Source: CAIYQJ01 sp963717255 (GTDB taxonomy: Bacteria; Chloroflexota; Limnocylindria; Limnocylindrales; CSP1-4). Taken from it: a stretch of 64,000 nt of DNA. The stretch is taken from NCBI GenBank assembly GCA_963717255.1, contig CAVQVT010000001.1:1-64000 (forward strand), read 5' to 3'. The translations under genes were made by a program, and so were the position numbers. Each line of letters opens with the position of its first letter. Positions within the stretch are counted from its first letter, which is position 1. Under the pieces are notes generated by a model. It had not been told where the DNA came from. It saw nothing but the letters and a program-made list of their open reading frames with translations, and did no database searches. This document shows positions 35,689 to 43,253 of this stretch, piece by piece.

Positions 35689-36118
35689 ATGCGACTGACC
35701 GAGTGGGTGGAGGACGCGCCGACGGCCGGCGTGGTCGTTCCGCGGGTCCTCGGCGTGGTGCAGCCGGTCCTCGCGGCGCTCGGCGTCGGCGAGGACGCGG
35801 ACGTCTGGGTGATCTGGGGCGAGGAGCCGCAGGTCCGGTGGTCGATCCTCGCACCGACGGTCGCGGGGCTCGCGACGGTCTACGTGCGCGTCGATCGTGG
35901 CCCAGGAGGGGCCCCGCGCGTCGGGCAAGCTGACGCGCTGGCCGCGGGTCCAGGTGGGCGATCTGGCGGTCGAGATGCAGGGCCTCCACCGGGTCGTCGC
36001 CACCACCGTCGAGGGACAGGTGCTCCGGGGGATCGACGACGCGGCCGACCGTATCGCGGCGTTCGTGGCGGCGATCTACGCGGCGATCGACGGCCGTGCG
36101 CCGACGGCGACGCGATGA
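35689..36118 (+). CDS. Conserved protein of unknown function, frame break
   Basis: The first part reads MRLTEWVEDAPTAGVVVPRV, then WVIWGEEPQVRWSILAPTVA and TVYVRV. The second part, in the neighbouring frame, reads IVAQEGPRASGKLTRWPRVQ and VGDLAVEMQGLHRVVATTVE, ending DGRAPTATR. Removing one G near 35890 joins them into about 142 residues. I do not recognise the family. It is divergent from the LiaF-like operon (185-base spacer) and overlaps the HAD gene by ATGA. Confidence 0.5.
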
Positions 36119-36912
36119 GCGGCGGCGGCGGACCGGCGGGAGGGGCCGGGAGGGCCGCCGACGCTCCCGTCATCCGGAGCGCGGAGGACCACCTCGACCG
36201 AGAGGCCCCCCGGCCGGCTGGCGATACCCCGTTCGACGCCGTGATCTTCGACATGGACGGCGTCCTCGTGGACACGGAGCCCATCTGGGAGAGCGTCCGC
36301 GCCGCGTTCGCGCGCCGGCATGGGAAGGGCTGGGGTCCCGAGGACCACCCGGTCGTCGCCGGGAAGAGCTCCCGCGAATGGGCCGCCTCGATGCGCGCGC
36401 ACCTCGGGATCGCCGCCGGCGAGGACGAGATCGAGCGGGCCATCGTGGACGGGGTGGTGGACGTGCTGCGCCGCGACGGCGCGCCGCCGGTCGAGGGCGC
36501 CTCCGACGCGGCCCGACGGATCTCGGGGTGGACGCGGACCGCGCTCGCCTCGTCGGCTCATCGCGACATCATCGCCGCGACGCTCGCGGCGGTCGGCCTT
36601 GACGGCACGTTCGACGCGGTCGTCTCGTCGGACGACGTCGCCCGCGGCAAGCCTCACCCCGACGTCTTCCTCGAGGCGGCGCGCCGCCTCGGCGTCCCGT
36701 CCGATCGCTGTCTCGTCGTGGAGGACTCGCTCGCGGGCGTCCTCGCCGGCCGGGCGGCCGGGATGACCGTCCTGCTGGTGCCGAGCCCCAGCTTCCCGCC
36801 ACCGCCCCTCGCGGTCGAGACCGCGGACTGGGTCCTCGAGCGGCTCGACAGCCTGGAACGGCCGACGCCGGCGGCTCTCGCCGCGGTGGCCCGGCGCGGC
36901 GGCCACTCGTGA
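36115..36912 (+). CDS. HAD-superfamily phosphatase (beta-phosphoglucomutase-like)
   Basis: This intact 265-residue protein carries motif I DAVIFDMDGVLVDTEPIW (nucleophile Asp about residue 47), motif II TALASSAH, motif III Lys in VSSDDVARGKPHPDVFLEAA and motif IV VVEDSLAGV. The cap between motifs I and II is the helical C1 type of beta-phosphoglucomutase or phosphoglycolate phosphatase relatives. The first 40 residues are a low-complexity extension; the start overlaps the previous gene, so it may be genuine. The substrate is unknown. Confidence 0.87.
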   Translation: MSGGGGPAGGAGRAADAPVIRSAEDHLDREAPRPAGDTPFDAVIFDMDGVLVDTEPIWESVRAAFARRHGKGWGPEDHPVVAGKSSREWAASMRAHLGIAAGEDEIERAIVDGVVDVLRRDGAPPVEGASDAARRISGWTRTALASSAHRDIIAATLAAVGLDGTFDAVVSSDDVARGKPHPDVFLEAARRLGVPSDRCLVVEDSLAGVLAGRAAGMTVLLVPSPSFPPPPLAVETADWVLERLDSLERPTPAALAAVARRGGHS

Positions 36913-36937
36913 CGCGGGCGCGGGGCGGAGGCACGTG

Positions 36938-37756
36938 ATGGCGAAGCAACGGCGTGGTGGCGCCGCGGCCGAGATGGACGTGTACCTCGACCGTCCCGTC
37001 TGGCGGATGGCGCTGGTCCGTCGCGTCACGCAGGTCGTCGTGCGATGCCTCTTCCGCCTGCGGGTCGAAGGGATGGAGGACTACCCGACGGGTCCGGCGG
37101 TCGTCTGCTTCAACCACCTGAGCTGGTTCGACCCGTTCGTCATCGCGGCCGCGATCCCCGGCCGCCCGCGGTTCTCCGCCTTCGGCCCCAAGGAGGCCGA
37201 CATGTCGGTCGGGTGGCGCAACCGGTTCATGAGCTGGCTCGGTGTCCCGGTGCCGTACCACCCGGAGAAGGACGACCTGCTCGTCGCGACCCGACGCGTG
37301 GACCGGGTCCTCACGCGCGGGCGCATCCTGTACATCGCAGGGGAGGGGAGGATCCACGTCGGCGAGCGCCGTCTCATGCCCCTCTCGGACGGTCCTGCGT
37401 ACTTCGCCCTCCGTTCGGGCGTGCCCCTCGTGCCGCTCGCGGTGAACGGGACGGGGTGGCTCGGATTCGGGCGGACCGTCCGGGTCCGCTTGGGCCATCC
37501 GATCCCCGTCGAAGGGCGGCCGACGCGCGAGAACGTCGCGCAGCTGACCGCCCGGCTGTCGGCTGCTCTCCTGGCCCTGGTGGCCGACTTCCCCGACCGG
37601 CGGCCACCCGGGCCGGCATGGCGGAGGCTGACCGAGCTCTTCAACGACTGGCCCGAGGGATCCCGGCCTCCGCTCGCCCCGGAGGCGCCCGCCGTGTCGC
37701 CCGACGCGCCAGCCGAGGCGTCGCCCGGGGCGCCGCCCGGCGTCGACGAGAGATAG
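36938..37756 (+). CDS. 1-acyl-sn-glycerol-3-phosphate acyltransferase family protein (PlsC)
   Basis: This 272-residue acyltransferase makes phosphatidic acid from lysophosphatidic acid at the membrane. Motif I is CFNHLSWFDPFVI (the NH-X4-D motif), motif II lies around FSAFGPKEADMS, motif III is IAGEGRIHVGERRLMPLSDG, and motif IV is VPLVPLAVNG. The C-terminal 35 residues are a Pro/Ala tail. ATG 36938 has GGAGG six bases upstream, better than GTG 36935. It lies 25 bases after the HAD gene. Confidence 0.87.
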   Translation: MAKQRRGGAAAEMDVYLDRPVWRMALVRRVTQVVVRCLFRLRVEGMEDYPTGPAVVCFNHLSWFDPFVIAAAIPGRPRFSAFGPKEADMSVGWRNRFMSWLGVPVPYHPEKDDLLVATRRVDRVLTRGRILYIAGEGRIHVGERRLMPLSDGPAYFALRSGVPLVPLAVNGTGWLGFGRTVRVRLGHPIPVEGRPTRENVAQLTARLSAALLALVADFPDRRPPGPAWRRLTELFNDWPEGSRPPLAPEAPAVSPDAPAEASPGAPPGVDER

Positions 37757-37773
37757 AACGGCCGTTCTCTATC
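37751..37773. promoter_or_regulatory. Nested palindrome at the plsC stop
   Basis: AGAACGG/CCGTTCT (37755-37768) is a perfect 14-bp palindrome. Flanking GATAGA and TCTATC extend it imperfectly, with a two-base bulge. It covers the plsC stop codon and may be a terminator or an operator for the next gene. Confidence 0.4.
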
Positions 37774-37838
37774 GGGATGGCGCGGGTCGTCTCTCGACCT
37801 GCGATACTGCGGGAGCCGAAGGCACAGCAGGAGGGATC

Positions 37839-38204
37839 GTGGGCGCGACGGGACTCGCCGCGGCCCCGGACGAGTACCGGGCGCGGCTCCGCGAGCAGCC
37901 GGACGAGCAGATCGACGCGTGGGCAGCCGAGCTCATGCGCGACCTCGCCGTGCGGCAGGGCATCGTGAAGGTCGTCGACGGCTTCGTCGCGGCGACCGGT
38001 CTGGACGACCGGTCCTTCGAGCGCGTCTTCGCCGCCGGGGGAGGACCACCCGCCTCGATCGGCCGCGACCGCGACGGACACCTGATCGTCCCTGCCGTGA
38101 CGCTCCACTACCTCGTCCCGGGCATCCGGCGCGAGACGGAGAACGGCCGCGACCGGCTCATCGACTACCTCGTCCTCCGCTTCCACGAGATGGTCTACGC
38201 CTGA
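37839..38204 (+). CDS. Conserved protein of unknown function
   Basis: This 121-residue soluble protein from GTG 37839 has an N-terminal helix-rich part (RLREQPDEQIDAWAAELMRD, LAVRQGIVKVVDGFVAATGL) and a C-terminal strand part (GHLIVPAVTLHYLVPGIRRE, LIDYLVLRFHEMVYA). There are no catalytic motifs that I recognise. The ribosome site (GGAGGGATC) is nine bases upstream. It precedes a prenyltransferase gene. Confidence 0.6.
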   Translation: MGATGLAAAPDEYRARLREQPDEQIDAWAAELMRDLAVRQGIVKVVDGFVAATGLDDRSFERVFAAGGGPPASIGRDRDGHLIVPAVTLHYLVPGIRRETENGRDRLIDYLVLRFHEMVYA

Positions 38205-38271
38205 CGGCGTCGCGGGCGACCGTGCGGCGCGGCCCCGCACCCGGCCCGCCCCAGCAGCCCGCGCCCTCGGC

Positions 38272-39171
38272 CTGATCCGTCTCGTCCACCCCTTCCCGTC
38301 GCTCCTCGATGCGGCGGCGACCGGCGCCCTTGCCGCGCTCGCCGGGGGAGCGCCCGCGACCGCCGTGGCGCTCGCGCTCTCGATGCTCGGCATCCAGTTC
38401 GCGATCGGCTCGACGAACGACCTCGCGGATGCCGATCGCGATGCAGTCACCCGGCCGGGTAAGCCGATCCCGTCGGGGGCGGTGAGCCGGCTGGTCGCGG
38501 TCGGTGTGGCCGTCGCGGCCGCCGCCCTCGGCCTGGGCCTGGCGGTCACCCGGGGGCCCGCCACCCTTGCGGTCGCCGCGGCTGGCCTCGGCGTCGGCCT
38601 CGCCTACGACCTCGCCCTGAAGCCGACGCCCCTCTCGTGGCTGCCCTACGCCGTCGGGATCCCGCTCGTGCCGCTCTTCGCGTGGACGGGCGCCGCCGGG
38701 GGCGTGCCGCCGGCCGTGCTGGCCCTCGCCGGCCTCGCGGTCCCGGCGGGGGCCGGAATCGCCGTCGCGAACGCGCTGGCCGACCTCGACGGCGACCGGG
38801 AGGCGGGCACGCGGACCGTCGCGACGGTCCTCGGACCGGAGCGGGCGTGGCGCGTCGCGACCGCGCTCCTCTTCGGGACGTACGTGGCGGCGGTGGTCGC
38901 CCTGGCGGCGCTCGGCGCGGGGCCGGGGTCCGGGCCTGGGGTCGCCGTGCGCAGCGGCGAGGGCGCGATCGCCGCTTGGGTCGTCACGGCCGCCGCCTGG
39001 GCGGGGATCGGGACGGCCGCGGCCCTCCTGGCCCTTGGGGCATGGATGGGCCGCGGGCCGGCGCCGTCGCGGCGCAGGGCGGGGTGGGGGGTCGAGGCCG
39101 TCGGTGTCGTCGTGCTCGGGTGCGGCTGGGTCGCGGTCCTCCAGGCGGCCGGGCGACTCACCGGCGGCTGA
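38272..39171 (+). CDS. UbiA-family prenyltransferase, start uncertain
   Basis: This membrane prenyltransferase of about 299 residues opens LIRLVHPFPSLLDAAATGAL, which is typical of UbiA enzymes. The first Asp-rich motif is GSTNDLADADRDAVTRPGKP and the second ANALADLDGDREAGTRT, both needed for Mg-prenyl diphosphate binding. Eight or nine helices are visible. The frame reaching the conserved N-terminus has no ATG or GTG nearby; CTG 38272 is the best in-frame codon. GTG 38222 lies in the adjacent frame, so an indel is possible, and GTG 38365 would cut helix 1. It may act in quinone or lipid synthesis. Confidence 0.75.
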   Translation: MIRLVHPFPSLLDAAATGALAALAGGAPATAVALALSMLGIQFAIGSTNDLADADRDAVTRPGKPIPSGAVSRLVAVGVAVAAAALGLGLAVTRGPATLAVAAAGLGVGLAYDLALKPTPLSWLPYAVGIPLVPLFAWTGAAGGVPPAVLALAGLAVPAGAGIAVANALADLDGDREAGTRTVATVLGPERAWRVATALLFGTYVAAVVALAALGAGPGSGPGVAVRSGEGAIAAWVVTAAAWAGIGTAAALLALGAWMGRGPAPSRRRAGWGVEAVGVVVLGCGWVAVLQAAGRLTGG

Positions 39172-39230
39172 CGCCGACCGTGGCCGGTCCGTCGGCGCCC
39201 ACGTCCGGTCCCACTGCGGCGGTTCCCCCA

Positions 39231-39271
39231 ACGCCGAGAGGCCCCGGCCGACGGCCGGGGCCTCTCGGCGT
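39231..39271. terminator. 19-bp perfect bidirectional terminator
   Basis: The arms 39231-39249 and 39253-39271 are exact complements with a GAC loop, placed between the convergent UbiA (plus) and parB (minus) genes. Confidence 0.85.
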
Positions 39272-39287
39272 CGTCACCCGGCGGCCT

Positions 39288-40319
39288 TCACTCCCGCGGC
39301 TCGCCCGTCCGGACGGTCGCGATCGTGTTCTCCAGCTTGAGCTTGGCGATCGTGAGGTACTTCGCGAGGTTGCTCCGGTCCACGTCGCCGATCTGCGCCG
39401 CGACGGCCGGGTTGCGGACGATCTCCATGAGCTCCTCGAGCGCCTCGGCGAACTGAGCCTTGGCGGTCTGCAGGGCGTCGTCGCGGATCGGGCCGGTCGG
39501 CCGGGTGCCGGACCACGTGTCCGGCGCGACCTCCGCCTCGCGGCGGACGGTCCCGGCGTGCGTCTCCATCCGGGCTGCGATCTCGGCCGCCTCGTCGGCG
39601 CCCGCGACCGGCGTCCGCGACCGCCGCCCTTCGATCCGCTCCTTGAGCTTGACCAGCGAGAGCTCGCCGCGCGCGACCTGGTCGGCCAGGCGCTTGCGCT
39701 TCCGTGCGTCGGGGACCTTCATGAGCTCGTACGCGGCGGAGAGGGTGTCTTTGCGCACGGACACCAGCTCCTTCACCTCGGGCGGCGCGTCGGCGAGGCG
39801 GAGACGGTTCTCCAGGTAGCCCTTGTCCTTGCCGAGCTTCTGGGCGAGCCGCCGGACGCTGTATCCGTGCTCGTGGATCATGCGCTCGTACATGAGCGCC
39901 TCATCGAGCGGGGAGAGGTCCTCGCGCTGGAGGTTCTCGATGATCGAGATCTCCAGGGCTGTCTCGTCGTCCAGCTCCTCGATGAGGGCCGGGACGGCCT
40001 CGAGGCCGGCCATGCGCGCGGCGCGCCAGCGACGCTCGCCGGCGACGATCTGGTAGCGGCCGCCCGCCGCGGGTCGGACGAGGATCGGCTGAAGGATCCC
40101 ATGCTCGCGGACGGACGAGGCGAGGTCGTCGAGCGAGTCCTGGTCCATCGCGAGACGCGGCTGGTTCGGGCTGGGGTCGACGCGCTCCGTGGGGATCTGG
40201 CGCACGCCGATGCTCCTGCGGTCGCCCTCGGGCGAGAGGAGGCCGACGATCGCGGGCGACAGCTCCCCTTCCTCCGAGAGCCGGCGCGCCGCGGTGGCGC
40301 GGAAATCCGGCCTAGGCAA
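39288..40319 (-). CDS. parB: Chromosome partitioning protein ParB
   Basis: This 343-residue protein binds parS and spreads along DNA. The N-terminal ParB/Srx CTPase domain shows VDPSPNQPRLAMDQDSLDDL, SVREHGILQPILVRP and IVAGERRWRAARMAGL. The helix-turn-helix follows (LAQKLGKDKGYLENRLRLAD). The C-terminal dimerisation part is KAQFAEALEELMEIV onward. The TTG start at 40319 overlaps the parA stop by eight bases. I see no parS consensus (TGTTTCACGTGAAACA) in the window. Confidence 0.93.
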   Translation of the reverse strand: MPRPDFRATAARRLSEEGELSPAIVGLLSPEGDRRSIGVRQIPTERVDPSPNQPRLAMDQDSLDDLASSVREHGILQPILVRPAAGGRYQIVAGERRWRAARMAGLEAVPALIEELDDETALEISIIENLQREDLSPLDEALMYERMIHEHGYSVRRLAQKLGKDKGYLENRLRLADAPPEVKELVSVRKDTLSAAYELMKVPDARKRKRLADQVARGELSLVKLKERIEGRRSRTPVAGADEAAEIAARMETHAGTVRREAEVAPDTWSGTRPTGPIRDDALQTAKAQFAEALEELMEIVRNPAVAAQIGDVDRSNLAKYLTIAKLKLENTIATVRTGEPRE

Positions 40320-41079
40320 GGTCGATCACCTCCGCTGCGAGTCGACGGTAGGTCTTCGCGGCTTCCGAGCTGGGTGCGTACACGGTGATGGGGCGGCCCG
40401 TGAGCGGGGCCTCGCCGAGCTTCACCGTCTGCCGGATGATCGTTTCGAACACGTGGTGGTCGCCGAGCTCGTGCATCTCGTCGAGCATCTCGCGCCCCAG
40501 GATCGTTCGGCCGTCGTAGAAGGTGGGCAGCAGGCCCATGATCCGCAGGTCCCGGTTGAGCTTCTGGCGGATCGTGTTGATGACCTTGACGAGCGCCGTG
40601 AGCCCCTTGAGCGCGTAGTACTGCGTCTGGACGGGGATGATGACGCTGTTCCCCGCGACGAGGCCGTTGATCGTCAGCAGCCCCAGCGTCGGCGGACAGT
40701 CGATGAGGACGTAGTCGTACCGGTCCCCGATCCAGCCGTCGAGCGCTTCGCGGAGGGCCTGCTCGCGGCCGATCGCACTGAAGAGCTCGACCTCGGTGGA
40801 CGCAAGCTCCAGCGTGGCGGGAGCGATGTCGATCCCTGCGGTCTGCGTCTCGACGACGATCTCCTCCATCGTCGCGCGTCCCTCGACGAGGACGTCGGAC
40901 ATCGACTGCTTCACGGAGCCGAGGTTGATTCCGAGCCCGACGGTGAGGTTCGCCTGCGGGTCCATGTCCACGCAGAGGACCCGCAGGTCCATCTCGGTCA
41001 ACGCGCCGGCGAGGTTGATCACCGTCGTCGTCTTCCCGACGCCACCCTTCTGGTTCGCGATCGCGATCACATGCGCCAC
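40312..41079 (-). CDS. parA: Chromosome partitioning ATPase ParA (Soj)
   Basis: This 255-residue ParA/MinD-family ATPase has a deviant Walker A (IANQKGGVGKTTTVINLA) with both signature lysines. It also has a Walker A' (CVDMDPQANLT) and a Walker B (YVLIDCPPTLGLLTINGL), and ends in a typical TYRRLAAEVIDL tail. It forms a DNA-bound gradient that moves ParB-parS complexes. The GTG start at 41079 is first in a two-gene operon. Confidence 0.95.
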   Translation of the reverse strand: MAHVIAIANQKGGVGKTTTVINLAGALTEMDLRVLCVDMDPQANLTVGLGINLGSVKQSMSDVLVEGRATMEEIVVETQTAGIDIAPATLELASTEVELFSAIGREQALREALDGWIGDRYDYVLIDCPPTLGLLTINGLVAGNSVIIPVQTQYYALKGLTALVKVINTIRQKLNRDLRIMGLLPTFYDGRTILGREMLDEMHELGDHHVFETIIRQTVKLGEAPLTGRPITVYAPSSEAAKTYRRLAAEVIDLA

Positions 41080-41620
41080 CGGGGCACCACCTCATTTCTC
41101 CGATCCCGTCGCGACGTCCCTCGCGCGGAACGCCGCCATCGTACTCCACGATGTCCGCGCACCGGTGCACGGATCCCGCGGACGCCTCCGCGATCGATCG
41201 CGCGAGCGCCCGAAGTTTTCCACATCACGCGCCATTTGTGAACAGAACTGTGGACATCTCGTGTGCTCGGCAGAGCGTCGAATCGGCCCTGGAGCGCCTC
41301 CGACGCGCCGTGCGCCCGCGTCGGAGGATCCGTCGGGGGCTCGCGCGGATGCCGAAGGAGAGGGTTCGGCGTCCGCGGGCACCCCGTGCCGTCCGGCCCG
41401 GCCCCCCTGTCCCGAGCGTCACGGCGCCGCGGGCGCATCGGGACTGGCGAGGCGCCGGCGGCGTCGGCCATCGTGGGCGCATCCGGACGCGGGTGGCGGC
41501 TCTCCCGCGTCCATGCGCGCGCCTATGATGGGGGAGCGGGCCGCGATCCCCGGCCCCGATCGGCGCCGTCGTTGCGCAAAGACAGCGCGGACGGCACAGG
41601 GGAAGGACGAGGACACGAAC
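41080..41620. other. Divergent intergenic region with DnaA-box-like sites
   Basis: No gene is supported between parA and accD. A TTTTCCACA (41216-41224), a perfect match to the relaxed DnaA-box pattern TTWTNCACA, and a TGTGGACAT (41249-41257), reverse complement close to TTGTCCACA, flank a locally AT-rich stretch. A TTGCGCAAAGAC motif lies at 41572-41583. Promoters for both directions must lie here. Confidence 0.45.
41572..41590 (+). promoter_or_regulatory. Motif shared with the accC leader (copy 1)
   Basis: TTGCGCAAAGACAGCGCGG lies 30 bases before the accD start. A 16-of-19 match occurs before accC at 43213. It contains the palindrome TTGCGCAA. Confidence 0.4.
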
Positions 41621-43174
41621 GTGACGACGAACGTCGAACGCGTCGGGCGCCTTGAGCGGATGCGAGGCGAGTCGCTCCTCGGCGGCGGGCCGGTCCGCAT
41701 CGAGCGACAGCACACCTGGGGGAAGCTGACGGCGCGGGAGCGGATCGACCTGCTGGTGGACCCCGGCAGCTTCGTCGAGCTCGATGCCTTCGTGACGCAC
41801 CGCTCTCACGAGTTCGGCCTCGGCGACCAGCACTTCCTGGGCGACGGCGTGATCACCGGCCACGGCACGATCGACGGCCGGCCCATCTTCCTGTTCAGCC
41901 AGGACTTCACGGTCTTCGGCGGCTCGCTGTCGGAGGCCTACGCCGAGAAGATCTGCAAGATCATGGATCTCGCGATGGAGGTCGGCGCCCCCGTCGTCGG
42001 GCTGAACGACTCCGGCGGCGCTCGGATCCAGGAGGGCGTGACCTCTCTCGCCGGCTACGCGTGGATCTTCACGCGCAACGTCCTGTCCTCGGGCGTCATC
42101 CCGCAGATCTCCGTGATCATGGGGCCGTGCGCGGGCGGCGCGGTCTACTCGCCCGCGATCACCGACTTCACTGTCATGGTGGACGGGACGAGCTACATGT
42201 TCGTCACCGGCCCGAACGTGATCAAGGCGGTCACGCACGAGGAGATCGACTCCGACTCGCTCGGCGGCGCGATGGTCCACACGACCACGAGCGGCGTAGC
42301 CCACCTGGCGGCACCCGACGAGGCGGTCGCGCTCGACCACGTGCGCAGGCTGCTGTCCTACCTCCCGCAGAACAACCTCGAGGATCCGCCCCGCGTCGAG
42401 ACGCGTGACCCCGTGGACCGACGGGACGCGTCCCTCGAATCGGTGATCCCCGACGACCCGTCGAAGCCGTACGACATGCACGACGTCCTCCGCGCCGTCG
42501 TGGACGATCGCGAGTTCTTCGAGATCCAGCCCGGCTGGGCGGCGAACATCATCATCGGCTTCGCGCGGCTGGGCGGACGCAGCGTCGGCATCGTCGCCCA
42601 GCAGCCGGCGGTGCTCGCCGGCGCGCTCGACATCGAGGCGTCGGTGAAGGGCGCGCGGTTCGTGCGCACCTGCGACGCGTTCAACGTGCCGCTCGTCACG
42701 TTCGTGGACGTGCCCGGGTTCATGCCGGGCGTGAACCAGGAGCACGGCGGGATCATCAAGCACGGGGCCAAGCTGCTCTACGCGTACTGCGAGGCCACCG
42801 TCCCCAAGCTGGCGGTGATCACGCGCAAGGCCTATGGCGGTGCGTACGACGTCATGAGCTCGAAGCACGTCCGCGGCGACATGAACTTCGCATGGCCCAC
42901 GGCGCAGATCGCCGTCATGGGCGCGGAGGGCGCGGTCAACATCATCTTCAAGGACCAGATCGCGAAGTCCGCCGATCCGAAGGCGGAGCACCGGAAGCTC
43001 GTCTCCGAGTACGAGGCGCAGTTCGATCATCCGTACATCGCCGCGTCGCTCGGCTACATCGACGAGGTGATCCTGCCGTCGGAGACGCGGCCACGTCTCA
43101 TCCGCGCGCTGGAGATGCTCAAGGACAAGCGCCAGGTCAATCCGCGCAAGAAGCACGGGAACATCCCGCTGTGA
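41621..43174 (+). CDS. pccB: Acyl-CoA (propionyl-CoA) carboxylase carboxyltransferase subunit
   Basis: This 517-residue protein moves CO2 from carboxybiotin to an acyl-CoA. It has two crotonase-like domains. The first, with GKLTARERIDLLVDPGSFVE and VVGLNDSGGARIQEGVTSLA, contains the biotin oxyanion glycines (GPCAGGAVYSPA). The second has FVDVPGFMPGVNQEHGGIIK and VITRKAYGGAYDVMSSKHV. Length and order match PccB/AccD5-type subunits rather than E. coli AccD. The company of methylmalonyl-CoA genes points to propionyl-CoA. GTG 41621 has GAGGA seven bases upstream; the frame is open much further upstream but is not protein-like there. Confidence 0.92.
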   Translation: MTTNVERVGRLERMRGESLLGGGPVRIERQHTWGKLTARERIDLLVDPGSFVELDAFVTHRSHEFGLGDQHFLGDGVITGHGTIDGRPIFLFSQDFTVFGGSLSEAYAEKICKIMDLAMEVGAPVVGLNDSGGARIQEGVTSLAGYAWIFTRNVLSSGVIPQISVIMGPCAGGAVYSPAITDFTVMVDGTSYMFVTGPNVIKAVTHEEIDSDSLGGAMVHTTTSGVAHLAAPDEAVALDHVRRLLSYLPQNNLEDPPRVETRDPVDRRDASLESVIPDDPSKPYDMHDVLRAVVDDREFFEIQPGWAANIIIGFARLGGRSVGIVAQQPAVLAGALDIEASVKGARFVRTCDAFNVPLVTFVDVPGFMPGVNQEHGGIIKHGAKLLYAYCEATVPKLAVITRKAYGGAYDVMSSKHVRGDMNFAWPTAQIAVMGAEGAVNIIFKDQIAKSADPKAEHRKLVSEYEAQFDHPYIAASLGYIDEVILPSETRPRLIRALEMLKDKRQVNPRKKHGNIPL

Positions 43175-43212
43175 TCCGGCGCGTCAGGCCGGCAGCATGG
43201 GCGGCCGTGTCT

Positions 43213-43231
43213 TTGTGCAAAGACGTCGCGG
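43213..43231 (+). promoter_or_regulatory. Motif shared with the accD leader (copy 2)
   Basis: TTGTGCAAAGACGTCGCGG lies 23 bases before the biotin carboxylase start. It is inside a small inverted repeat GTCTTT-GTGC-AAAGAC. Confidence 0.4.
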
Positions 43232-43253
43232 GGCAGGGCAGGGGAGTGCGACC

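Noticed and set aside
32083..36006. Very long open frame running through lemA, GIDE, pspC and the LiaF-like gene
   Set aside because: It is stitched from parts of several genes and low-complexity Arg/Pro/Gly sequence. It is open only because GC-rich DNA has few stops.
40796..41620. N-terminal extension of the carboxyltransferase
   Set aside because: The frame is open over parA and the intergenic region, but a good ribosome site and the family N-terminus place the start at 41621.
39288..41620. A parS site near parAB
   Set aside because: I looked for TGTTTCACGTGAAACA and close variants and saw none, although ParB is standard; parS is probably elsewhere.
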